A stretch of DNA of 7,158 nt from Bacteroidota bacterium (GTDB taxonomy: Bacteria > Bacteroidota > Bacteroidia > M30B66): positions 1 through 7,158 of the forward strand of contig CANMGM010000115.1 in the NCBI GenBank assembly GCA_947497195.1. Direction: 5' to 3'. Positions 1-6,142 of this stretch are shown here, one piece after another (position 1 is the stretch's first letter; every line of letters starts with the position of its first letter). Below the pieces are notes generated by a model. That model saw only the letters and a program-made list of their open reading frames with translations. It ran no database searches and was not told where the DNA came from. The translations under genes were made by a program, and so were the position numbers.

Positions 1-1
1 A

Positions 2-466
2 ACAGACACTACTTTCAATAATTACAATCCATCCTCCTCTTTCAAAGGTATTACAACCAACAAAGGCCTTATTAAATCAAATCCCGACTCTATTCAAGTA
101 ATGTTGATTTATGGCAACGCTTCTCTAATAACCGAAAAAGGAGGCGAAGAAGACACATCTAAACATCCTATGATTGTAGAGTGTACATATTTCTTTTCCA
201 ATAAAGAAAGTGCAGAGATGGATTATAGGAGGATCTTAAATTTGATTTATCCTATTTTCACCGACACAAGTTCAATAATGGAAGATATATGGGAGATGCC
301 ATATTCAACCGGTAAACAGAATGGAACACAAAAATGTATCGGAAAAATATTCGATAACTATCACCCATACTATAGGATAGCGATATCAACCATTTCATTT
401 ATCCCCAAAGATGGTTCAAAACCTGTTTTTGTGCTTGACATAGCATTTAGTAAGGAGGATAAATAA
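2..466 (+). CDS. Hypothetical protein, C-terminal part (5' end outside window)
   Basis: The reading frame is open from the first full codon at position 2 to a TAA at 464-466, giving 154 visible residues. An ATG at 101 could serve as a start, but the 33 codons before it have no stop and read as ordinary protein (Asn-, Ser- and Thr-rich), and no ribosome binding site precedes the ATG. The gene is therefore more likely cut by the window edge. The product is not recognised. It is mixed polar and aromatic, with Tyr/Phe-rich stretches near VECTYFF and HPYYRIAIS, no obvious membrane helix and a charged end (SKEDK). Such a tail would suit a soluble or exported beta-rich protein, but this is inference. 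Base composition is clearly lower in G+C (about one third in the lines counted) than the genes to its right. It converges with pdhC. That the frame is coding is fairly secure; function is unknown. Confidence 0.65.
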   Translation, partial: TDTTFNNYNPSSSFKGITTNKGLIKSNPDSIQVMLIYGNASLITEKGGEEDTSKHPMIVECTYFFSNKESAEMDYRRILNLIYPIFTDTSSIMEDIWEMPYSTGKQNGTQKCIGKIFDNYHPYYRIAISTISFIPKDGSKPVFVLDIAFSKEDK

Positions 467-539
467 GTTGAATGCAGATACGATTTTGATTAATCGAAGT
501 TAAGGAAACCGCGTTCTATTTCTGAAATAAGAAAAGCAT

Positions 540-592
540 CAGCATTTGTGGTTAAAATATCCACCTTTTCCAACCCACAAACAATCATGCTG
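540..592 (-). terminator. Possible terminator hairpin after pdhC
   Basis: Immediately after the pdhC stop, read on the minus strand, CAGCA (592-588) and TTTGTGG (581-575) can pair with CCACAAA (551-545) and TGCTG (544-540). This gives 12 base pairs with a 6-base bulge (587-582) and a 23-base loop. The 3' side is followed by a T-rich run, ATGCTTTTCTTATTT. Position and T-richness suit transcription termination of the leftward cdd-pdhA-pdhC block. The large loop and the bulge make it weaker than a classic intrinsic terminator. A competing 4-bp stem (548-551 with 561-564) is also possible. Confidence 0.35.
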
Positions 593-1825
593 CTACACCA
601 ACATCATCACCGGATTCTCCAAATTTGATTTCAGCGTTTTGAGGAATTCTGCTCCTGCAACGCCATCAACAACCCGGTGGTCGCAGCTTAGCGTAACTTT
701 CATCACATTACCTGGAACAACCGCACCATTTTTTACTACCGGTTTCTGCTGAATGCTTCCCACGGCGAGAATACATGCATCGGGTGGATTAATAATGGCT
801 GTGAACTGATCAATATCGAACATGCCGAGATTGCTGATGGTGAAGGTATTCCCTTCCCAATCGGCTGGTTGCAATTTCTTCGATTTCGCTCTTGCTGCAT
901 AATCTTTCACTTCAGCCGAAATCTGCTGCAATCCTTTCTGGTCGGCAAAACGCACAACGGGAACAAGCAATCCGTCCTCAACCGAAATGGCAACACCAAT
1001 ATGAATATGGTGGTTTGTGCGAATGGTATCACCCAACCAAGCTGAGTTGATGCTCGGATGTTTGCGCAAAGCCATTGAACAGGCTTTTACCACGAAATCG
1101 TTGAAGGAAACTTTTACATCACCCGCAGCATTAATCGCTGCGCGCGCGGCCATCGCATTATCCATATCGATTTCTATCGTGAGGTAAAAATGCGGAGCAC
1201 TGAATTTACTCTCTGCCAAACGACGTGCAATTACTTTACGCATTTGGCTCACCGGTGTATCGGTATAACTTTCTTTTCCGGCCGGAACGAATACCGGAGC
1301 CGGTTTGGCTGATGCAGCAGCCGGACTGAATTGTTCTACATCGCGCTTCACGATGCGTCCACCATCGCCCGACCCGGCTACTTGCGAAATGTCGATGCCT
1401 TTGTCGGAAGCAATTTTCTTCGCCAGTGGCGATGCCTTCAGTCGACTATCTGATGATAATGCGGCTGCAACCGGCGCAACAGGAGTAGGAGCAGGTGTTA
1501 CCGTTTCTTTGGGTGCAGACACAGATGCGGCTTCTTCTTTAGCCGGAGCCGGCGTTCCACCGGCAAGCAATGCTTTGTAATCTTCGCCTTCTTTTCCAAG
1601 AATAGCGAGGACAGAATCTACCGGCGCGCCTTTGCCTTCTTCAACACCAATGTACAATAGAAAACCATCCTGGAACGATTCAAAATCCATCGTAGCCTTA
1701 TCGGTTTCGATTTCAGCGAGCAAATCGCCCGATTTTACCTTATCGCCAACTTTCTTATGCCATTTGGAAACCACACCTTCGGTCATGGTATCGCTCAACT
1801 TGGGCATTTTTACGATTTCTGCCAT
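593..1825 (-). CDS. pdhC: Pyruvate dehydrogenase complex E2, dihydrolipoamide acetyltransferase
   Basis: This is the core subunit of the pyruvate dehydrogenase complex. It takes the acetyl group from E1 on a swinging lipoyl arm and passes it to CoA in the cytoplasm. The 410-residue protein shows the standard order. A single lipoyl domain (about 1-80) has the ETDKA motif with lipoylated Lys43. An Ala/Pro-rich linker spans about 90-122. A peripheral subunit-binding domain (about 127-164, RLKASPLAKKIA to GRIVKRDVE) is followed by a second Ala/Pro linker. The catalytic acyltransferase domain (about 185-410) carries DHRVVDG at 382-388, with His383 and Asp387 as the expected catalytic pair. The start follows the pdhA stop by 15 bp, so the two are almost certainly co-transcribed. 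No Shine-Dalgarno sequence is visible. A branched-chain or 2-oxoglutarate E2 is less likely, because the neighbouring E1-alpha is of the pyruvate type. The gene is also called aceF in other bacteria. Confidence 0.95.
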   Translation of the reverse strand: MAEIVKMPKLSDTMTEGVVSKWHKKVGDKVKSGDLLAEIETDKATMDFESFQDGFLLYIGVEEGKGAPVDSVLAILGKEGEDYKALLAGGTPAPAKEEAASVSAPKETVTPAPTPVAPVAAALSSDSRLKASPLAKKIASDKGIDISQVAGSGDGGRIVKRDVEQFSPAAASAKPAPVFVPAGKESYTDTPVSQMRKVIARRLAESKFSAPHFYLTIEIDMDNAMAARAAINAAGDVKVSFNDFVVKACSMALRKHPSINSAWLGDTIRTNHHIHIGVAISVEDGLLVPVVRFADQKGLQQISAEVKDYAARAKSKKLQPADWEGNTFTISNLGMFDIDQFTAIINPPDACILAVGSIQQKPVVKNGAVVPGNVMKVTLSCDHRVVDGVAGAEFLKTLKSNLENPVMMLV

Positions 1826-1840
1826 CTTGCTTTGCGTTCT

Positions 1841-2839
1841 TTAGTTTTCAATGATGTATGGATAATCTTCCTGCACGTAAACGTCGCGGTATAATTCGGA
1901 TGCATCCGGATAAGGCGATTCTTCGGAGAAACGCACCGACTCTTCGACTACGGCTTTAATGCGCTCGTCGATAGCTTCAATTTCGGCTTCGGTGATCCAC
2001 TTTTTCTTTTTCAGTGTAGTCAAAACCTGTTCAATCGGGTCTTGCTTTTTGTAATCTTCAACTTCTTCTTTTGTGCGGTATTTGCCGGGATCAGACATTG
2101 AATGTCCGCGGAAACGGTACGTTTTAATTTCGAGCAATACCGGTCCTTTTCCGCTTCGCGCATGGTTTACAGCCCATTCAGTAGCTTCGTGCACATCTTC
2201 AACCCGCATTCCGTTAACCGGTTTTGAAGGCATCTCATACGAAAGGCCGATTTTGTGTAGTTCGGTTACGTTTGTAGTCCGCTCAACCGATGTACCCATT
2301 GCGTAATGGTTGTTTTCGATAATGAAAATAACTGGCAATTTCCAAAGCATTGCCATATTGAAAGCTTCGTGTAGTGCCCCTTGACGAACGGCGCCGTCGC
2401 CCATGTAACAGAGCGTAACGCGGTCGCTTCCGTTGTATTTATCTGCGAATGCAATTCCGGCACCCAGCGGAATTTGTCCGCCCACAATACCATGACCGCC
2501 GAAGAAACGGTGCTCGGCCGAAAACATGTGCATCGATCCGCCTTTTCCTTTGGAACAGCCGGTAACCTTCGCCATCAGTTCGGCCATGATTGCATTCGGA
2601 TGAACCCCCTTCGCAATCGGGTGAACGTGATCGCGGTAGGCTGAAATCATGTTATCGTCGTCGCGGATTACACTTATTGCTCCTGCTACCACAGCTTCCT
2701 GCCCGATGTACAAATGACAAAAGCCTCTAATTTTTTGTTGGATATAAAGCTGACTGGCTTTTTCTTCAAACCGTCGCCACAGCAGCATACTTTCGTACCA
2801 CTTCAGGTATTGTTCTTTTGTAAAACCGGATTTTGCCAT
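1841..2839 (-). CDS. pdhA: Pyruvate dehydrogenase E1 component, alpha subunit
   Basis: This subunit, together with E1-beta, decarboxylates pyruvate using thiamine diphosphate and reductively acetylates the lipoyl arm of E2. The 332 residues are the usual length for the family. Visible motifs are the thiamine diphosphate motif, starting GDG at 147-149 and ending NN at 176-177 (spacing 26); the GGHGIVGGQIPLGAG stretch at about 114-128; and the loop YRFRGHSMSDP at 241-251, whose His246 lies in the region that is phosphorylated in mitochondrial enzymes. These point to the pyruvate rather than the branched-chain enzyme. The gene is followed 15 bp later by pdhC. The partner E1-beta gene is not in the window, and neither is E3. 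A separate promoter-like element lies directly upstream, so it may be expressed independently of cdd. The start ATG at 2837-2839 lies only a short distance after that promoter. Confidence 0.96.
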   Translation of the reverse strand: MAKSGFTKEQYLKWYESMLLWRRFEEKASQLYIQQKIRGFCHLYIGQEAVVAGAISVIRDDDNMISAYRDHVHPIAKGVHPNAIMAELMAKVTGCSKGKGGSMHMFSAEHRFFGGHGIVGGQIPLGAGIAFADKYNGSDRVTLCYMGDGAVRQGALHEAFNMAMLWKLPVIFIIENNHYAMGTSVERTTNVTELHKIGLSYEMPSKPVNGMRVEDVHEATEWAVNHARSGKGPVLLEIKTYRFRGHSMSDPGKYRTKEEVEDYKKQDPIEQVLTTLKKKKWITEAEIEAIDERIKAVVEESVRFSEESPYPDASELYRDVYVQEDYPYIIEN

Positions 2840-2858
2840 AAGTGTAAATCTTGTGCTG

Positions 2859-2889
2859 CAAATTTAAATGAAAACACTTTACAGGGCAA
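2859..2889 (-). promoter_or_regulatory. Putative Bacteroidota-type promoter of pdhA
   Basis: Read on the minus strand, TAAATTTG (2866-2859) matches the TAnnTTTG -7 element of the Bacteroidota housekeeping sigma factor exactly. A TTG (2889-2887) sits 20 bases upstream, within the usual spacing for the -33 element. Transcription would start a few bases further on, giving a leader of only about a dozen bases before the pdhA ATG. The element lies wholly in the cdd-pdhA gap. This is inferred from the motif alone. Confidence 0.6.
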
Positions 2890-2897
2890 TTAATTGC
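2886..2897. promoter_or_regulatory. Perfect 12-bp palindrome, possible operator at the pdhA promoter
   Basis: GCAATTAATTGC reads the same on both strands. It covers the putative -33 TTG of the pdhA promoter (2887-2889) and starts 8 bases beyond the cdd stop codon. A dimeric regulator bound here would cover the promoter. The symmetry is seen directly; the regulatory role is inference. The site is AT-rich and could be a chance palindrome. Confidence 0.3.
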
Positions 2898-2905
2898 GAA
2901 TAATT

Positions 2906-3400
2906 TTATTTTTGGCGCTTTAAATTATCGGCATCGAAAGCAACGGGTAGAATATTTATCAATCCGTTAACGGCATGCGTCTTTCCGGTTGCTGCAACCA
3001 TTAAAATACGAATCGGACGCTGCCCGATGCGTTCATATTCCGACATAACCTGCCTACAAGAACCGCAAGGATAAACCGGAGTTTCGACCAGAAAATCTTC
3101 AGATTGGGCATAGATGGCCATTTTTAATATGGCTTTACCGGGATAATTCGCACCCGCCCAAAACATCGCAGTTCGTTCGGCGCAGATACCCGAAGGGAAG
3201 GCAACATTTTCCTGATTACTCCCCGAAACAACTGTTCCATCTTCAAGCAATAATGCGGCTCCGACGAAGAAACCCGAATATGGAGCATAGGCGGCTATGG
3301 CAACTTTTTGTGCAGCCTGCACGAGTTCTTGCTCCTCGTTCGGTAATTCATGAAAATGCTGATACTCTTCTACCTCTGCTACGATTCGTATTTGCTGCAT
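2906..3400 (-). CDS. cdd: Cytidine deaminase
   Basis: The enzyme hydrolytically deaminates cytidine and deoxycytidine to uridine and deoxyuridine in pyrimidine salvage, in the cytoplasm. The 164-residue protein has all key elements: YSGFFVGAA at about 41-49; the nucleoside-binding NQEN at 62-65; CAE at 73-75, with zinc ligand Cys73 and proton shuttle Glu75; and PCGSC at 111-115, with zinc ligands Cys112 and Cys115. Three cysteine ligands and the short length indicate the tetrameric type rather than the longer dimeric enterobacterial form. About 25 extra residues precede the core and are acidic. The gene lies 66 bp upstream of pdhA on the same strand. A cdd-pdhA neighbourhood is, as far as I recall, common in Flavobacteriia, although no metabolic link is obvious. 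The upstream gap is shared with divergent coaX. Confidence 0.95.
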   Translation of the reverse strand: MQQIRIVAEVEEYQHFHELPNEEQELVQAAQKVAIAAYAPYSGFFVGAALLLEDGTVVSGSNQENVAFPSGICAERTAMFWAGANYPGKAILKMAIYAQSEDFLVETPVYPCGSCRQVMSEYERIGQRPIRILMVAATGKTHAVNGLINILPVAFDADNLKRQK

Positions 3401-3416
3401 GGCTGTTTCTTTTTGG

Positions 3417-3424
3417 CTAAATTA
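3417..3424 (-). promoter_or_regulatory. Weak candidate -7 element for cdd
   Basis: On the minus strand TAATTTAG (3424-3417) matches TAnnTTTG at all but one defined position and lies 16 bases before the cdd ATG. No TTG is present at a proper distance upstream, so the assignment is tentative. It is the best match in the divergent gap for a leftward promoter. Confidence 0.25.
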
Positions 3425-3453
3425 TAGAAATGGCCTATACGACATGACCGAAC

Positions 3454-3478
3454 CTTCAATTTCCCGACAGTGTTGAAG
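3454..3478. repeat. Short inverted repeat in the cdd-coaX divergent gap
   Basis: CTTCAA (3454-3459) and TTGAAG (3473-3478) are perfect inverted copies separated by 13 bases. The right arm contains the TTG (3473-3475) proposed as the -33 element of the coaX promoter. The arrangement could be an operator or chance; only the symmetry is directly seen. Confidence 0.3.
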
Positions 3479-3506
3479 AATTCCTTGGAGTGAAATTATA
3501 TCTTTG
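3473..3506 (+). promoter_or_regulatory. Putative Bacteroidota-type promoter of the coaX operon
   Basis: TATCTTTG at 3499-3506 matches the TAnnTTTG -7 element exactly. A TTG at 3473-3475 is 23 bases upstream, at the long end of the accepted range; a closer TTG at 3485 is too near. The coaX ATG is only 14 bases after the element, so the predicted transcript has a very short leader of under about ten bases. No other promoter candidate is visible further down the operon, where the genes overlap. Confidence 0.55.
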
Positions 3507-3520
3507 CGTCGAATTCGTTT

Positions 3521-4258
3521 ATGGTTCACTTAATTCTTGACATTGGAAACACAGCAGTGAAAGCTGCCTGCTTCGATGGGCGAAAACTCATCAAGGCGGG
3601 TAAGGCATTGCGCAGTAGCGAATCGGAGATTGAAGATTTATTGGTGAAGTTGCAAGTACATTTGCCTTCGAAGGCATTTATCGGAAATGTTACACACGGT
3701 GCGGCTGCTATTGAGCAGTTTCTCGATAAGGCGCGCATTCCGTATTCCTATTTCAAACCTGAGATCGGAACATCGGTTCTAAACCGATACGAAACACCCG
3801 AAACACTGGGACGCGACCGATTGGCCAATGCCGCAGCAGCAGCGCATCTCTTCCCTGGTTCTCCGGTTGTTATTATTGATGCTGGAACCTGTATTAAATT
3901 CGATTTTGTTACTGCCGATAATGAATATTTCGGAGGGTCTATTGCGCCCGGTATCGACATGCGCTTCAGGGCATTGCACGAATACACCGCGCGTTTGCCG
4001 CTGCTCGGACGAAGTGATACGGTGTTTTTAATCGGAAAAAACACAACCGAAGCCATCCAATCGGGCGTTATCAATGGGGCACTTGCCGAAATTAAAGGGG
4101 TGCTCGAGCAGTACCAAATGACACATAAAGATTTGCGCGTTATTATAACAGGTGGTGATGTTGCGCTGCTCGAACGAAATCTTAAAACTACCATTTATTC
4201 CGAACCCTGGCTTACACTAAAAGGACTCAATGAAATTTGCCTGCATCAACCTGCCTGA
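3521..4258 (+). CDS. coaX: Type III pantothenate kinase
   Basis: The enzyme phosphorylates pantothenate to 4'-phosphopantothenate, the first step of coenzyme A synthesis. The type III class is insensitive to CoA feedback and needs a monovalent cation. The 245-residue protein has the ASKHA-fold signatures: DIGNTAVK at 7-14 (phosphate loop, Asp7), GRDR at 97-100 with the likely catalytic Asp99, IDAGTC at 119-124, GGSIAPG at 138-144 and ITGGD at 209-213. The residue two after the Cys of DAGTC is Lys126, where many relatives outside this phylum have Thr; this is probably lineage variation. The ATG follows the promoter closely and gives the expected N terminus, right before the DIGN motif. It is the first gene of a four-gene operon, and its last 29 bases overlap the start of the outer-membrane protein gene. 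CoA supply links it loosely to the pyruvate dehydrogenase genes on the other side. Confidence 0.95.
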   Translation: MVHLILDIGNTAVKAACFDGRKLIKAGKALRSSESEIEDLLVKLQVHLPSKAFIGNVTHGAAAIEQFLDKARIPYSYFKPEIGTSVLNRYETPETLGRDRLANAAAAAHLFPGSPVVIIDAGTCIKFDFVTADNEYFGGSIAPGIDMRFRALHEYTARLPLLGRSDTVFLIGKNTTEAIQSGVINGALAEIKGVLEQYQMTHKDLRVIITGGDVALLERNLKTTIYSEPWLTLKGLNEICLHQPA

Positions 4259-5609
4259 TAGGCTTTTGTGCTTCATTATACTCGTACTGTTTCCGGCTAT
4301 AGTTTGGTCGCAGAACCTCAGTCAATCGCCCTATGGTCGTTACACGTTGGGTGAGCAGTTGCCGGGTCCCTCGGCGGCCTTCCAGGCCTTGGGCGGAACC
4401 GTGCTAGCGTATACCGATTCTTCTGTTCTAAACCTCGATCAGCCGGCATCGCTTACATCGCTGGGCAGAGGCGTAAGCGTGTTCGAAGGAGGAATGGCAG
4501 GAATGATTAAGGATTACAAGTCAACTTCTGTTTCTGCACGCGGAATCAATGCGGGATATTCGCTGGTTGCTTTGGCCTTTCCCGTTATAAAGAAATACTG
4601 GAGTACAGCATTGCACTTGCGCCCACTTACCAATATGGGATATTCGCTGGCCGATAGTGCTCAATTTGATGCAGAAGGTAAAACATATTATACCTACAAA
4701 GGAAACGGTGGAATCTCATCCGTAGGAACAACGCAATCTTTTCAGTTGCACCGCAACATTGCTGTGGGAGCCGAGCTTCGGTATTTATTCGGTAAAACAA
4801 ATACATTTGCCGAAACTACCTTTCCAGATCAGCTAAGCCAGATTCGGGGTTCGCGAATTTCAACTACAAATCAGGTAAAAGGCTTCGATGCGAAAGTTGG
4901 ATTAACAGTTCAACATTGCTTTAGAAAACGAAAAGCCGTCGTTAGCGATACAACACTGCGTAGGCAAAAGAAACCTGCTTCGCTCGATTCGCTTCATTTA
5001 AAATTTGGATTTACCTACAAGCCATCGCTATCGGTATCGGGTTCTTCGAGTTTACTTGCTGAGTCGTTTTTCGGTCTTGGCAATCTGAATACACTTGTCG
5101 ATACGGCTTATTATCGAAATATTAGCTCTGGTACAGTAGTTATGCCTGCTCAGTTTGGCGGTGGATTTAGTCTGGCGAACAGTAGTGGGAAATGGATGCT
5201 GCATGTTTCGGGGCTTTACACCGATTGGGCCGGATTCAGAATTTTTGAAGCGATTGATTCTGTAAGAAGTTCATATACGGCAAGTGCTGGATTTCAGTGG
5301 ATTCCTTCGGTTACGGCTAAGCGTGGAACGTTTAAGAAAGCCGCCTATCGTTTTGGAGGATATTACAGCGATGGATTTTTGCAGTTTAATGGCAAGCCGG
5401 TGCAGGAATTCGGCTTTACACTGGGTGCGGGAATTCCTTTCGATATTCCCACATATTACCGCAAGCCTGCCCGAAGTTCGGTGAACATCGCCCTCACATT
5501 TGGTCAGCGCGGTAACGTTGTCGATAATCCTCTTCAGGAGCGCTTTGTGCGTCTTGCAATTAGTTTTTCATTGAACGACCGCTGGTTTGTTCGTACCCGA
5601 TTTGACTAA
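4230..5609 (+). CDS. Outer-membrane beta-barrel protein, uncharacterised
   Basis: The 459-residue product is predicted to be exported and inserted in the outer membrane. It begins with a signal peptide (Lys2 and Arg11, hydrophobic core about 12-25) with probable cleavage after WS at 26-27, leaving Gln28 first. The mature start carries SPYGRYTLG at 33-41, then a GG-type stretch (ALGGTVLAYTDSS) and an NLDQPASLTSL segment at about 68-78. This layout resembles the FadL/OmpP1-like or PorV-like barrels of Bacteroidota. The rest alternates short hydrophobic strands and polar turns, and it ends in LAISFSLNDRWF followed by basic residues, typical of a last barrel strand. A charged, Lys/Arg-rich insertion at about 231-248 may be a loop. 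The start overlaps coaX by 29 bp, and the stop overlaps lptC by 1 bp (TAATG), which implies coupled translation. Substrate and role are not known; the location suggests an envelope-assembly or transport job. Barrel call fairly sure, family assignment moderate. Confidence 0.75.
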   Translation: MKFACINLPDRLLCFIILVLFPAIVWSQNLSQSPYGRYTLGEQLPGPSAAFQALGGTVLAYTDSSVLNLDQPASLTSLGRGVSVFEGGMAGMIKDYKSTSVSARGINAGYSLVALAFPVIKKYWSTALHLRPLTNMGYSLADSAQFDAEGKTYYTYKGNGGISSVGTTQSFQLHRNIAVGAELRYLFGKTNTFAETTFPDQLSQIRGSRISTTNQVKGFDAKVGLTVQHCFRKRKAVVSDTTLRRQKKPASLDSLHLKFGFTYKPSLSVSGSSSLLAESFFGLGNLNTLVDTAYYRNISSGTVVMPAQFGGGFSLANSSGKWMLHVSGLYTDWAGFRIFEAIDSVRSSYTASAGFQWIPSVTAKRGTFKKAAYRFGGYYSDGFLQFNGKPVQEFGFTLGAGIPFDIPTYYRKPARSSVNIALTFGQRGNVVDNPLQERFVRLAISFSLNDRWFVRTRFD

Positions 5610-6142
5610 TGGTGCGGCTAATCTCCTTACTGGTTGTTACAGCAAGTATCGGATGTAAGAACGATCCGGCTGTTGTGAAGCAATTGACCAAGGATGTTGA
5701 AATGCCTGTTTCATCGACTAAAAATGTCGAAATGCTGTATACCGATAGTGCCCGTTTGCGTGCAAAGGTTAAGGCGCCGCGCCGCGATACGTATCTTGGG
5801 GAGAAGGAGCGCATCGAGTTTACAGATGGAGTTGAGGTGAAGTTTTACGGTGAAGATGGCAGCGAATCGGGCGAATTGAAGGCGAAGTATGCCATCAACA
5901 ACACCAAATCCGAACAAATGATTGCTCGAAATAATGTACAATTGGTGAATAAGCTGGAAGGAAAGCGCCTTGAGACGGAAGAGTTAATTTGGGATCAAAA
6001 ATCGGGTCGTATTTATTCCGATAAATTCTCGAAAATAACTTCGAAGCAGGAAGTGATATATGGCGATGGATTCGAGTCGAATCAAGATTTTAGTCAATAC
6101 CGAATTTTAAAAATTCGCGGAATAGTAAATATTGAAGAATGA
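5609..6142 (+). CDS. lptC: LPS export protein LptC, lipoprotein type
   Basis: LptC receives lipopolysaccharide from the LptB2FG transporter at the inner membrane and hands it to LptA in the periplasm. The 177-residue protein has a short hydrophobic leader ending in SIGC, so Cys16 is a probable lipidation site, although the -3 residue is Ser rather than the preferred Leu. Family-typical stretches follow: VEMLYTDSARLRAKV at 40-54, FTDGVEVKFY at 71-80, ARNNVQLVN at 106-114, LETEELIWD at 121-129 and GDGFESNQDF at 152-161. The repeated beta strands fit the OstA/LptC jellyroll fold. The start is fixed by a stop codon two codons upstream in the same frame and by the TAATG overlap with the barrel gene. 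Its own TGA overlaps the next start as ATGA. Enterobacterial LptC is anchored by a membrane helix; anchoring by lipid is common in this phylum. Confidence 0.85.
   Translation: MVRLISLLVVTASIGCKNDPAVVKQLTKDVEMPVSSTKNVEMLYTDSARLRAKVKAPRRDTYLGEKERIEFTDGVEVKFYGEDGSESGELKAKYAINNTKSEQMIARNNVQLVNKLEGKRLETEELIWDQKSGRIYSDKFSKITSKQEVIYGDGFESNQDFSQYRILKIRGIVNIEE

Noticed and set aside
481..496. Small hairpin CGATT/AATCG after the left-edge gene
   Set aside because: It has only 5 base pairs, is AT-rich and has no T run after it, so it does not qualify as a terminator.
452..503. AAGGAGG followed by TTG (468) and ATG (472), resembling a ribosome site and a small gene
   Set aside because: The frames close after 11 and 5 codons. 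The AGGAGG is part of the coding end of the upstream gene, and similar strings occur elsewhere in that gene.
1305..1580. Plus-strand open frame inside pdhC
   Set aside because: It lies opposite the Ala/Pro-rich linker region, whose repetitive GC-rich codons leave the complement free of stops.
3748..4194. Open frame of 148 codons on the minus strand inside coaX
   Set aside because: It is antisense to a gene with clear pantothenate kinase motifs. Its translation is Ser/Pro/Arg-rich without any recognisable motif, as expected for a shadow frame.
4256..4268. TTG at 4266 as an alternative start of the barrel protein, avoiding the coaX overlap
   Set aside because: It would remove the charged N-terminal part of the signal peptide, including Lys2 and Arg11; the ATG at 4230 gives a normal signal peptide.
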